Assembly (NCBI GenBank): GCA_029582155.1
Contig: CM055901.1
Coordinates: 19,943,597-20,007,596, forward strand
Source: Panopea generosa
Taxonomy: Eukaryota > Mollusca > Bivalvia > Adapedonta > Hiatellidae
Reading direction: 5' to 3'
Length of the DNA: 64,000 nucleotides
Under the pieces are notes generated by a model. That model saw only the letters and a program-made list of their open reading frames with translations. It had not been told where the DNA came from and made no database searches. This document shows, piece by piece, positions 11,333-21,316 of this stretch (position 1 is its first letter; every line of letters begins with the position of its first letter). Both the position numbers and the translations under genes were made by a program.

Positions 11333-11480
11333 CTACAGGTTTTCTTTCTGTAAATTGGGAAGAGGCCCAAGCCTTTGAGATTTGGGAAAAAAACAGCGCG
11401 CTTTCAGGGGAAATAAGGATTTTTTTAAAAGCTTCAGCATACTGGAGAAAATAAAGTGTAACCACTGTTAAGATCATATT
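11333..11480 (-). repeat. Dispersed repeat paired with 533-665
   Basis: Reverse complement matches the left-end repeat over about 130 bp. An apparent 71-codon minus-strand frame here (11262-11477) and a similar one at 520-732 both come from this repeat and are not supported as genes. Confidence 0.5.
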
Positions 11481-11481
11481 C

Positions 11482-12889
11482 TAGCCACCAATTATCAGAT
11501 ATAACAATAATAGTTCCTATCCATTTTTTTTTTCCTGTATGTAAGAAAAAGTTCCATTTTGGGATTTTTTTTGGCCTCAATTGGGAAAAAACATGTTTTT
11601 TTTAATTAGGAATAAGCCAAATATCGGCCTCTGTTTGATATGATTAAAACACCCTGTTACTCTTGATAGCATGAATGAAAACTTTAACACCCAGGAAATA
11701 ATTGCGAAAATAGTTTTAGACGGTCACAAGCTGGCCAGTACACCAGTGAGAATGTTCAGGGACTCTGGTAGTAGTAGACGTAACACTGGGTGATAATGTG
11801 ATTAAAGAACATCAATAAGAATGACAGGTGAGTAATATTGGAATTATACAATTGCATTACGTAATGGCAAGATGGCCAAAATAATTTTGGAGCTAAGAAG
11901 ATGACATCGGAATAAAACAAGTTTAACCCTTTTCATGAAATGGCTTGCTTGTTTGCTTGTTTATTTTGTATGTGTCACGAATATTTTTATGAAAGCTGAA
12001 AAATCGGGCATGTTCTATGCTGTTTACACATTCTGCACAAAGTTTATACTAAAAACTTCCATCTTATCTCTTCTTTGATGTAACAAAAGTTTACATTGCA
12101 ACCAACAACCAGAGATGATCAACAAATTACTAAGCAGCTTTAGCAAAGATCAGACACGGTCAAAAGGTTTCATTTGAGGGTCAAAAGAGACGTTTAAGTT
12201 TATCAATGTTTTGTCATACGATAAAACCTGCAGGTTAGATCAAATCAACAATGAAATCGAGCTCAGACCGATAAGTTTATATTTGTGTATTTGTGTGTAT
12301 GATTGTAATATGCTATACTTTCATAGTAAATCACCCGTGAAATGGTCAACCTTTGGAATGGTAATTTTATTTACATTGGGCATTAAGAAATCACTGAATA
12401 GCCTGTCATGGTTTGGAGGCTCAGTCAAAAAGTTCTCATTCAATGGAATTAAAGTTTACACTTTAAAATCTTCACATAGACCATTGAACAAATTCCATGA
12501 ATATATATTAATAATATCCAAATGGCCAAGTAAACAGTGTTTGGAACATTTCACCTAGAGTAATATTTGATGTTCTGCAGAGCTTTATTCACGCAAATAA
12601 TTGATTTTTACTATTTACAAATGAATGGCCCCCAAACTATCATAACATATAATTATCATTTCTACTTTAAAACATTTTCAATTAAATGAAAGCTATTTTT
12701 CCAGTTATTCTTCTTTGTACTTTAGTTTTACCTTCTCATTTTTCATCTCATACATTTGATTGCAGAGTTGTTGTTACATAAATATAAGGTAACACTGGGT
12801 AATAATGATCCCTCCAAGAATATTAAAAGATAAGGGAATGTACTATGGATAAAGCTTGATTTCATTCTTAATGTCTGTATGGGCCTGAT
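11482..12889. other. Non-coding, nothing recognised
   Basis: Low-complexity A+T-rich DNA upstream of the LAP exon. An open frame of 115 codons at 12211-12558 (+) has no recognisable domain. Any 5' non-coding exon or promoter of the LAP gene should lie to the right of 10940, but I cannot point to one. Confidence 0.4.
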
Positions 12890-14625
12890 TTCCATCCTGT
12901 AGTGTTAGGGCCTGATTATTTAAGCCTTTGAAAATCTTATAATATGGTCGGATTTACATTCTTAAGTTTAAGGGGCTGATTTCTATCTGTTAGTCTTAGG
13001 ACCAGATATAAATCTTCAAGGGTCTTAGGGAGCAAATTCCATGATTAAGTCTTAAAGCCTGATTTAAGTCCTAAATACTGTGTATGATATAAATCCTAAA
13101 GAATGTGTCTGACAGAAGTCCTAAATACTGTGTCTGACATAAGTCCTAAATACTGTGTCTGATACAAGTCTTAAAGACTTTATCTGACATAAGTCCTAAA
13201 GAATGTGTCTTATTAATGTCCTAAAGACTGTGTCTGACTTAAGTCCTAAATACTGTGTCTGATATATGTTCTAAAGACTGTGTCTGACATTAGTCCTAAA
13301 GATTGTGTCTGACATAAGTCCTAAAGACTGTGTCTGATATAAGTCCTTAAGTCTTTGAGTCTGATTTATGTCCTTAAATAAGTCTCTGTGTGTCTGATCT
13401 AAGTCCTGAAGTCTGTGTCTGATACAAGTCTTAAAGACTTTATCTGACATAAGTCCTAAAGAATGTGTCTTATTAATGTCCTAAAGACTGTGTCTGACTT
13501 AAGTCCTAAATACTGTGTCTGATATATGTTCTAAAGACTGTGTCTGACATTAGTCCTAAAGATTGTGTCTGACATAAGTCCTAAAGACTGTGTCTGATAT
13601 AAGTCCTTAAGTCTTTGAGTCTGATTTATGTCCTTAAATAAGTCTCTGTGTGTCTGATCTAAGTCCTGAAGTCTGTGTCTGATCTAAGTCATTAAGTCTG
13701 TGTGTCTGATTTAAGTCCTAAATTCTGTAAATGATTTAAGTCCTGAAGTCTGTGTCTGATCTAAGTCATTAAGTCTGTGTGTCAGATTCAAGTCCTGAAA
13801 TCTGTGAATGATCTTAGTCCTGAAGTTTGTGTCTGATCTAAGTCATTAAGTCTCTGTGTGTCTGATTTAAGTCCTGAAATCTGTGAATGATTTAAGTCCT
13901 GAAATCTGTGTCTGATCTAAGTCATTAAGTCTGTGTGTCTGATTTAAGTCCTGAAATCTGTGAATGATTTAAGTCCTGAAGTCTGTGTCTGATCTAAGTC
14001 ATTAAGTCTGTGTGTCAGAATTAAGTCCTGAAATCTGTGAATGATCTTAGTCCTGAAGTCTGTGTCTGATCTAAGTCATTAAGTCTCTGTGTGTCTGATT
14101 TAAGTCCTGAAATCTGTGAATGATTTAAGTCCTGAAGTCTGTGTCTGATCTAAGTCATTAAGTCTGTGTGTCTGATTTAAGTCCTGAAATCTGTGAATGA
14201 TCTAAGTCCTGAAGTCTGTGTCTGATCTAAGTCATTAAGTCTCTGTGTGTCTGATTTAAGTCCTGAAATCTGTGAATGATCTTAGTCCTGAAGTCTGTGT
14301 CTGATCTAAGTCATTAAGTCTCTGTGTGTCTGATTTAAGTCCTGAAATCTGTGAATGATCTTAGTCCTGAAGTCTGTGTCTGATCTAAGTCATTTAGTCT
14401 GTGTGTCTGATTTAAGTCCTGAAATCTGTGAATGATCTTAGTCCTGAAGTCTGTGTCTGATCTAAGTCATTAAGTCTCTGTGTGTCTGATTTAAGTCCTG
14501 AAATCTGTGAATGATCTTAGTCCTGAAGTCTGTGTCTGATCTAAGTCATTAAGTCTGTGTGTCTGATTTAAGTCCTTAAGTCTGTGCATCTGATTTCTGT
14601 GTGTCTGATTTAATTATCATTACAT
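12890..14625. repeat. VNTR: ~24-bp units growing into ~76-bp units, with a 260-bp duplication
   Basis: The left part (to about 13330) repeats 'AAGTCCTAAAGACTGTGTCT' with about 24-bp spacing; the right part alternates 'CTAAGTCATTAAGTCTGTG' with 'AAGTCCTGAAATCTGTGAAT' to make a longer composite unit. The blocks 13161-13420 and 13421-13680 appear identical, a 260-bp step. Edges are degenerate from 12890. Confidence 0.93.
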
Positions 14626-14654
14626 GGATCATTTAAGTAGATGGAAATACTTCA

Positions 14655-15088
14655 ATATTGTGAGCCCGTGTGGTTCCGGCTAAGAATAGAATCACTGCCA
14701 ATCTCTGCAGAGGGGTAGGAATCCTCCGAATGGGTGTCATGTTCATTTTATCATTTTTTGTCATGTTCACTATTGTGGTTAAATTATCACCCCCTGTGTG
14801 GTTTCAGGGAGCCATATCAGTGATGGCAAGAATAGGACCACTGTGGCTCATGCATGCCATAAGAAGCGACAACTTGAGTAATATGATAGAATTTGCTGAA
14901 ACTCTGCAGTTCTGCATGTATCAAGTTTCTAGGTTCATTCATCATATTCATTTGTTGGTGTATTTTTTTAAACTGTATGTTAATTTGTTGTTTTTGTACA
15001 TGTAGAGTGAACCTGGAATCTTCCTTCTTGTTGGCATTGAATAACCTGTGTTGGTATGCCGTAAAACCCTATTCATTCATTCATTGAA
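14655..15088 (+). mobile_element. Retroposon fragment with (ATTC)n tail
   Basis: Ends in 'GGTATGCCGTAAAACCC' followed by 'ATTCATTCATTCATTG', the form of a SINE or LINE 3' end with a short tandem tail. Upstream at 14655-14880 the related words 'GAATAGAATCACTG' and 'GAATAGGACCACTG' suggest an internal partial duplication. No reverse-transcriptase frame is visible. Confidence 0.45.
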
Positions 15089-16856
15089 TATTGTGTTTGA
15101 CAATTTGAAAAGAAACTGTAGTACCAGTATTATACACCACACTACTGTATTACCTGGAACCCTTCTGTAACAAGATTCCCCCCAGCATGAAGTATAATCT
15201 TAACTATTAATGACAAAATTCATTTTTTCCAACTGATTTGTACACACATGTATTGGGCCACACTTAAAAATATCTCTGTTTCCCCTTGCCCGACCCTAGA
15301 TTTTAGAACTGGGTAGGTAGGTAGGCTTTTTTTTTTTTTTTTTTGAAGTCCATAAAAAACATACATGTATTGATAAACAGAGAAACTCAGCATTTTATTA
15401 ACTGATATGGCTATTCCAATACAACAACATAATTTATATTACATGTATTAAATGTGCTCAATACTAACTACATTGCTCGTAAAAGTGAAGGATTGAAAAC
15501 TAAGAAAAACTGTAAAATTGAATAGTATTTGCATAACATTTATATATAATAAACTGAACTGTGTTTATTTTGATTGACAAATGAAACTGAATACAATATG
15601 ACTAGTATAAGTAAATCGGAAGCAGTTACTTAAACTGTTGGCATTTAAAAATGCTTACAGAACTATATCAAAAAATGAAACTGTATATAGAATAATAAGT
15701 ATTAATCTGTTGGCATTATTTAATATAGTTCATTGTCATTTTTAAATGCAACAGTTTTAGTAACTGCAGTCAAATTTTCTAGCATTAGTCATTCTATATA
15801 ATAATACAGTTTCTGAACATTGTTTATCAAAATAAACTACCAGAAGTAGTACTTACTTGCCCTGATCAAAGATTCACTTGCCCAGATTTTTTATTACCAA
15901 TACACTTTGCGGTAAAATATAAAATAATTAAACATAAATAGACTTAAATGTAATAATTTTTATGTAAGGTTAGCTCCCTATAACATTATGCATGTGTAAA
16001 TCACAAGTTTTAGAGTTTGAACAAGACCGGGAGAAGTGAGAGAAATTCAGGGAGAACTGACTTTGTCTCTATAAGTATGACCAACTTATTAAGTTGTATT
16101 TTGTCTTTGTTCTTTATTGACTATCATATCTGTTCTGTCACTCTGTGGCAGTGTGGGAGCAGGTGTTAATTCGAATCATTATTTTAAATATCTTTCTCTT
16201 TTCTTATGATTACTAAATGTCATAACACACAACAATGGCAATGTCAAGCCTACAAAGCTATTCAATTCATCCAAGAGAACTTGGCAGTCTATGATCTAGA
16301 AAAGTGCAACTAGTAAACTATATTTCAAATATTAAAAAGACAATTTATCTTAATTGTTGTTTTCAATACTATATTTAAATCATGACATGACTGCCAAAGA
16401 AAATTATACACTGAAACCACACAACCAAAAAGCAATAAATGTATTACTATAATACCCCTACCACATTTTTCTTTACAGTATACTCAATTTAAATATCAAC
16501 GTTCACATGTTCACAACAGGGGTCGGGAAAAACTTTTAAAAGCACTCGTCTGTCAGGCAAGTGGACTGGTAAAAAGTACTCATCCGTATGGAAAACTCAC
16601 TTGTCCAAAAAAGTTATAGTAAAATAGTGTCTATTTTGGAAGCACGTTGTGATAACCTTATCTTACCTTAAATAGTTTTATTACTTCATTTACAGTAAGT
16701 ACACCACTAGCTTTAACCGTTATGATCATGCAATAAACATTAAGTTTGTTGATGTTTATATATCGCTTTTGTTCCGAATACAAACAGCTTGGGGTAAACA
16801 TAAAAAGTAAATGCATTCAAGCCTCCGTAACATGTAAAACGCAAAAAGACTATTAA

Positions 16857-17325
16857 GGTGTAACCCCACCATTGATTTTTGTTCTTTATTCTATAGTAAA
16901 TAATAAAAGTTTGAAGGCTTGTCATTCATAGAGGGTCCCAAATGAAAGAAGTGAAACCTACATTTTACTGTTTGTCAACCTCTGCACTATCAAAATATGA
17001 TGAGAAAAGTAGGGGTCATGTGTCATATAAGAGATTTTTTTTCTGCTCAGTGTGTACACTGGTGACAAAGTGAAAGTAGACTTCCGAAATCATGAATTCA
17101 TACCCCAATTTCCAAGCATCATTTTTTTTTTCTAAATTCACAATTCAAACATGACAATGCTATCAAAATGTTCAAAATACATCAATAATGCCATTCAAAT
17201 AAAAAAATGAGCATTAAAAATAGGAAAATGCATTTTTAAAGAAGAAGAATTGAGGATTATTTACAACCGCCATTATGCGACTACCCCACGGAAGCACTTC
17301 CTTTTTGCAATGGTGGCACTATGCC
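16857..17325 (+). mobile_element. 469-bp unit U1, left copy
   Basis: Starts 'GGTGTAACCCCACCATTG' and ends 'CAATGGTGGCACTATGCC', an imperfect inverted repeat. It is preceded by TTAA (16853-16856) and followed by TATA (17326-17329). By eye, including the T10 and A7 runs, it is identical in sequence and length to 17881-18349. No coding frame. It may be a MITE of a TTAA-type superfamily (piggyBac or Kolobok) or a terminal repeat of a small retroelement. Confidence 0.8.
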
Positions 17326-17880
17326 TATAAGGAAACTCTTTTTTTTTTAATTTCATAATTACCTCATTTTTGCTAAGTACTACCAATTTGAAGTAATACT
17401 GCCAAGTTGCAGGCATTAAATACTGAAACTTTTGTCAAAATACCACTTTTTACATGATCATTATATACAGGCGCGAGATGTTGACCGACATGCAATTTTG
17501 ATGTGTTCGACTAATTTTACCCATAAATTTTTTTTTTTACCTAATTCCATTAAAATTTTTACACCAAAACAGTCTCATGATACACTGAAGACATTATCTT
17601 ACCAAAATACATTATTCAATACAATGTACATGCTAAAAATTGCACATTTAAATCATCCAAAATAAAAAATCTTCAAAATTTTGTGATTTTTCATGAAATT
17701 TCAATGTAAATATGCACATATATGCTTTATTTGAGGCATACACTTGCCAAAATGAGTTTTTTTATGAAGCAAATGTCTCCAATTTGTCATTTAATACTAT
17801 GAGAGTGTAGAAAAGAGGTTATTTTACCTACAATTAACATTTTGGAAAATCACCCCCATTTCACTCAAGTCTCTCTTATA
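17326..17880 (+). other. 555-bp interior between the two U1 copies
   Basis: Begins 'TATAAGGAAACTC' and ends 'GTCTCTCTTATA', so the TATA beside each unit is the same on both sides. There is no primer-binding site next to the left unit nor polypurine tract next to the right one, as an LTR element would need. A 77-codon frame at 17432 (+) is not supported. Confidence 0.6.
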
Positions 17881-18349
17881 GGTGTAACCCCACCATTGAT
17901 TTTTGTTCTTTATTCTATAGTAAATAATAAAAGTTTGAAGGCTTGTCATTCATAGAGGGTCCCAAATGAAAGAAGTGAAACCTACATTTTACTGTTTGTC
18001 AACCTCTGCACTATCAAAATATGATGAGAAAAGTAGGGGTCATGTGTCATATAAGAGATTTTTTTTCTGCTCAGTGTGTACACTGGTGACAAAGTGAAAG
18101 TAGACTTCCGAAATCATGAATTCATACCCCAATTTCCAAGCATCATTTTTTTTTTCTAAATTCACAATTCAAACATGACAATGCTATCAAAATGTTCAAA
18201 ATACATCAATAATGCCATTCAAATAAAAAAATGAGCATTAAAAATAGGAAAATGCATTTTTAAAGAAGAAGAATTGAGGATTATTTACAACCGCCATTAT
18301 GCGACTACCCCACGGAAGCACTTCCTTTTTGCAATGGTGGCACTATGCC
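17881..18349 (+). mobile_element. 469-bp unit U1, right copy
   Basis: Same orientation and apparently identical to the left copy. It is preceded by TATA (17877-17880) and followed by TTAA (18350-18353). Identity of the two copies implies recent duplication, recent gene conversion or an assembly repeat. Confidence 0.8.
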
Positions 18350-19741
18350 TTAATATTCCGGAGACTGGGAAATATTCCGAAGACCGAAAAGTCCGATTTT
18401 TAAACCGGTATTAAAAAGCTGCGCATGCGCGTCTCGATACCTTATAAAAAAAATATGCCGAATGGTTTCTAAAGAAAATGTCCTTGGGACTTGACAAGAA
18501 ATTGCATGATAAGTTACCGTTGATGATCGTTAAATGTCAAATTTACAAGTTATATTTACGGCAATGAAATATAGAAAGAATAAATACCGTAACGACTTTG
18601 GATCATTACCTTCTTTACAGTTTTCAGATTGTTTATTTTTGTAGATCTCTGCCAAAAGGTTTACTCGTCCGACGGACTAGTTACTGGCAAAAATCACTCG
18701 TCCGCAGACAAAAACCAGTCGTCAGGACGAGTGCTTTTGCCGGCCCCTGGTCACAGAAGATAATTTACGTACATGCAGTTCCAATTATTTTAAATCTACG
18801 AAATATTTATTAAAATACCAGAACTTAACGCTGTGTGTACTGTGGTCGTAGATATCCGACCAATCATAGCCGTTATTTAAAATAGATTAATTTATGTTCA
18901 GAGCTACCCCCCAATCACATTAGAGGAGTAAAAATAGATAATTGAATATTCATGAGAGGTTTTCCGAAGTCGCAATATCGGGCATGTAGTAAACACCGCG
19001 GGGGTCAATTGTTTCTACTGATTAGTTATGGTCTATAAGCAACAGTTTCACATGTGTTGTATAGAATAGAGATATTTGCAGACCTGTGTATTGTGAAAAC
19101 TCGCTTGTCCGATTTTTAAGATAAGCCCGGAGCGGTCGAAAATTAAAAAAAAAACTCAGAAATTTTCCCCAATAAAATTTTTTCAGTCGGTGCTTTTTTC
19201 GTGGGTCGGTCGCGCAAGGGGAAACAAACACTATTTTTATTTAGTTGGGTATTATATTTATATGCATTGTTCAGATGAACCACAATATAACATAATGCAT
19301 ACGTGTACAAACATTTTATTCAAATAAATTCTCACAATCGTTAAGAATATGCCTTGAGAAAATACAATACCAATATGTGAAGAAAACTCCTTCAATGTCA
19401 ATAAAATATCATATCCATCTTGGAGGACATGAGTACAATGTTAACAAATATTTGTACACTCGATTTCAAATGAATGTGGAGGTGCTTACTAAATTAGACA
19501 GTTCAAATTTACACAAGGCCGCAGTGCAGTCATCTTTTACATGTTTGTGTATTCTGTCTTGAAATCATTCACTTATATAAATATTTTTTTGTATTTCTGT
19601 CATGAAATATCGGGACATGGTATACCAAATATGTTATGAGAGCAATATTAAACTGGCATTCCATCTAACTCTGTAGGTGGAGCATTTACTCTGTAAACTG
19701 ACTGAATTCCCTCCTCCATCCAATTGTCTTGGCTTTAAAAT

Positions 19742-19990
19742 ACATGTGTCCTCTGTGGTCAAGTGGTCTTATGCATTGTCATTTAATGATCATTTACCTA
19801 TCAGCACTGAGGTCGCGGGTCAGACCTTGCTCGCTCCAAAAAGCTTTATGTGAGAAAGTTTGCCGGTTACTTGCGGAAGAATGGGTCTACTCAGATTCAT
19901 TCTGATTCTCCACCAATAAAACTGACATTGCTCCATATGTACACCCTGAAATGGGTTGAAAATGGCATTAAAGCCCATTAAATAAAAATG
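19742..19990 (+). mobile_element. SINE family B, full length
   Basis: Head 'TCTGTGGTCAAGTGGTCTTA' (box-A-like) and 'GAGGTCGCGGGTCAGACC' (B-box region), body 'GAGAAAGTTTGCCGGTTACTT' and 'CTACTCAGATTCATTCTGA', tail 'AATGGCATTAAAGCCC'. The distance between the two boxes is long, as in a tRNA-Leu/Ser-derived head. Confidence 0.75.
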
Positions 19991-21119
19991 CACACAAAAG
20001 GTATGGGGGTTTGAGTGTAGGAATTCCTGCATATTTTTTTTCTTGCCCTGTTATTTTTGGAACCCACCCATTGGTTATGACTGACATATATTCCAAGATT
20101 CATTAAAATATGAAAGTTTAAGAATGAATCACAATTTGGTGGGGGTGGGGTGAGGGAATATGACACATTGTGTATCGGTATATACAACCAATTAGGAAAG
20201 CAATTCTTATGTCAGTATTCTGACTGGCTCACTCATGTGACAAGGGAATGTTCCTTGGTTAAACAAACCAAACTTGCTACAAATTTGTCTCACTCTTTTT
20301 ACTGAATTTAGATCCATTTATGTGATTCGTAAAGTATTATGGTTAACTGTTGACCAAAACTTTATAACTTAAATGCACCCAATTAAAGGTTTGCATAGAC
20401 AACGGACACGGAGCAATCAGAATAGCTCAATAGAATCTTTGCCCAGGCGAGTTAAAATCTTGTTGAACCCCTTTGTAAAATTTGGATCAACCATCAATGA
20501 ATACCATGCCTACCTAATTTGGTGAGAAAAAAACATACAGTAATATATACACCTGGACAGATATTTAAAAAAAAAAAGTACAAAATTGAAATTTATAAGT
20601 AAAATTTAAAAATGTTAAGAAATAAATATTTATCTGTTTAGAGACCCTGTTAAGAAGAATTAAGAATCATCCTTCTTGCAATTAGTAACACGCAAACTTT
20701 CTCACATTTTTTTTTTGAAAATCACAGAAGAAAAAGAATCGCATGTTCAGACATCTCTGTATGTCCAGACCAGACCAACAATATTTTATCAGAGTTCAAT
20801 CAGAATATCACTTTATCATGGAATCAATTCCTCAAATATTTGTATAGGTTAAACACCTTACTAGAATACAAAGTCACTTTGTATGAGAACTAATTGGATA
20901 AAAAGAGATCAAAATGTTAAGCGGATCAAAAATCATAATGACCTGGACGGTTTAAATAACTAAAAATCAGATTATGACTCTTAAAGACAGACTGTTACAG
21001 TTTCGGAATGTAGATTAACTTTTCTGAAAGATCGGCCTGCCCAATAATCTCCTCTTACCTGCATAGTTTACTTTGATGATTAAGTTAGTTTAATATACTA
21101 ATTATTTAAGCTCGATTCG
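19991..21119. other. Non-coding, nothing recognised
   Basis: A+T-rich DNA. A G-rich patch 'GGTGGGGGTGGGGTGAGGG' near 20138-20157 is the only compositional feature. The open frames on the minus strand (19820-20187) overlap the SINE and its flank and are not genes. Confidence 0.4.
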
Positions 21120-21285
21120 ATGAAAGCTCAAAGCTTATGTAAACGCTCTCAAGAGTCCGCTTCCTTGGTAGATGGTAGAACCAATACTGAGTGTTTTTGT
21201 TTGAGAGGCAATGTGCCAACCTGGGGATTGAACCCACAACCTATGACGTGAGCAGCCAACACTATCCACTACAGTACCCCCAATT
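21120..21285 (-). mobile_element. SINE family D copy abutting the second satellite
   Basis: Minus strand: 'GTAGTGGATAGTGTTGGCTG' (box-A region) and 'TAGGTTGTGGGTTCAATCCC' (B box), then '..AGAGCGTTTACATAAGC'. A homologous decayed copy is at 54297-54415. It stops about 30 bp before the 65-bp array begins. Confidence 0.65.
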
Positions 21286-21316
21286 TATTTATATTTAGTT
21301 CATTTATATTCAGATT

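Larger units (their letters stand above)
16517..18749. mobile_element. hAT-like TIR element, middle layer of the nest
   Basis: Left end 'CAGGGGTCGGGAAAAAC' plus 'AGCACTCGTC' and right end 'GACGAGTGCTTTTGCCGG' plus 'CCCCTG' are inverted repeats. Flanks 'GTTCACAA' and 'GTCACAGA' are a possible decayed 8-bp target duplication. The segment 18405-18450 with 'GCGCATGCGCGTCTCGATAC' is shared with 35245-35270 of another TIR element, so they are related. No transposase is encoded. Confidence 0.65.
15278..19226. mobile_element. Outer TIR element containing two nested transposons
   Basis: Left end 'TGTTTCCCCTTGCCCGACC' is answered on the right by the complement of 'GGTCGCGCAAGGGGAAACA'. Near the left end is 'GGGTAGGTAGGTAGG' followed by a T run, a feature shared with the element at 24881. 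Blocks 15840-16420 and 18780-19130 are the reverse complement of parts of 58497-59905; the latter lacks the 2.2-kb piece lying between them, which here is the hAT-like element at 16517. I see no transposase frame and no convincing target duplication. Confidence 0.55.

Noticed and set aside
12211-12558. 115-codon plus-strand open frame
   Set aside because: A+T-driven composition, no domain, no flanking splice consensus.
16857-18349. Ordinary LTR retrotransposon or TRIM
   Set aside because: Not fully excluded, but there is no TG…CA at the unit ends, no primer-binding site or polypurine tract, and inner flanks match each other, which LTR elements do not predict.
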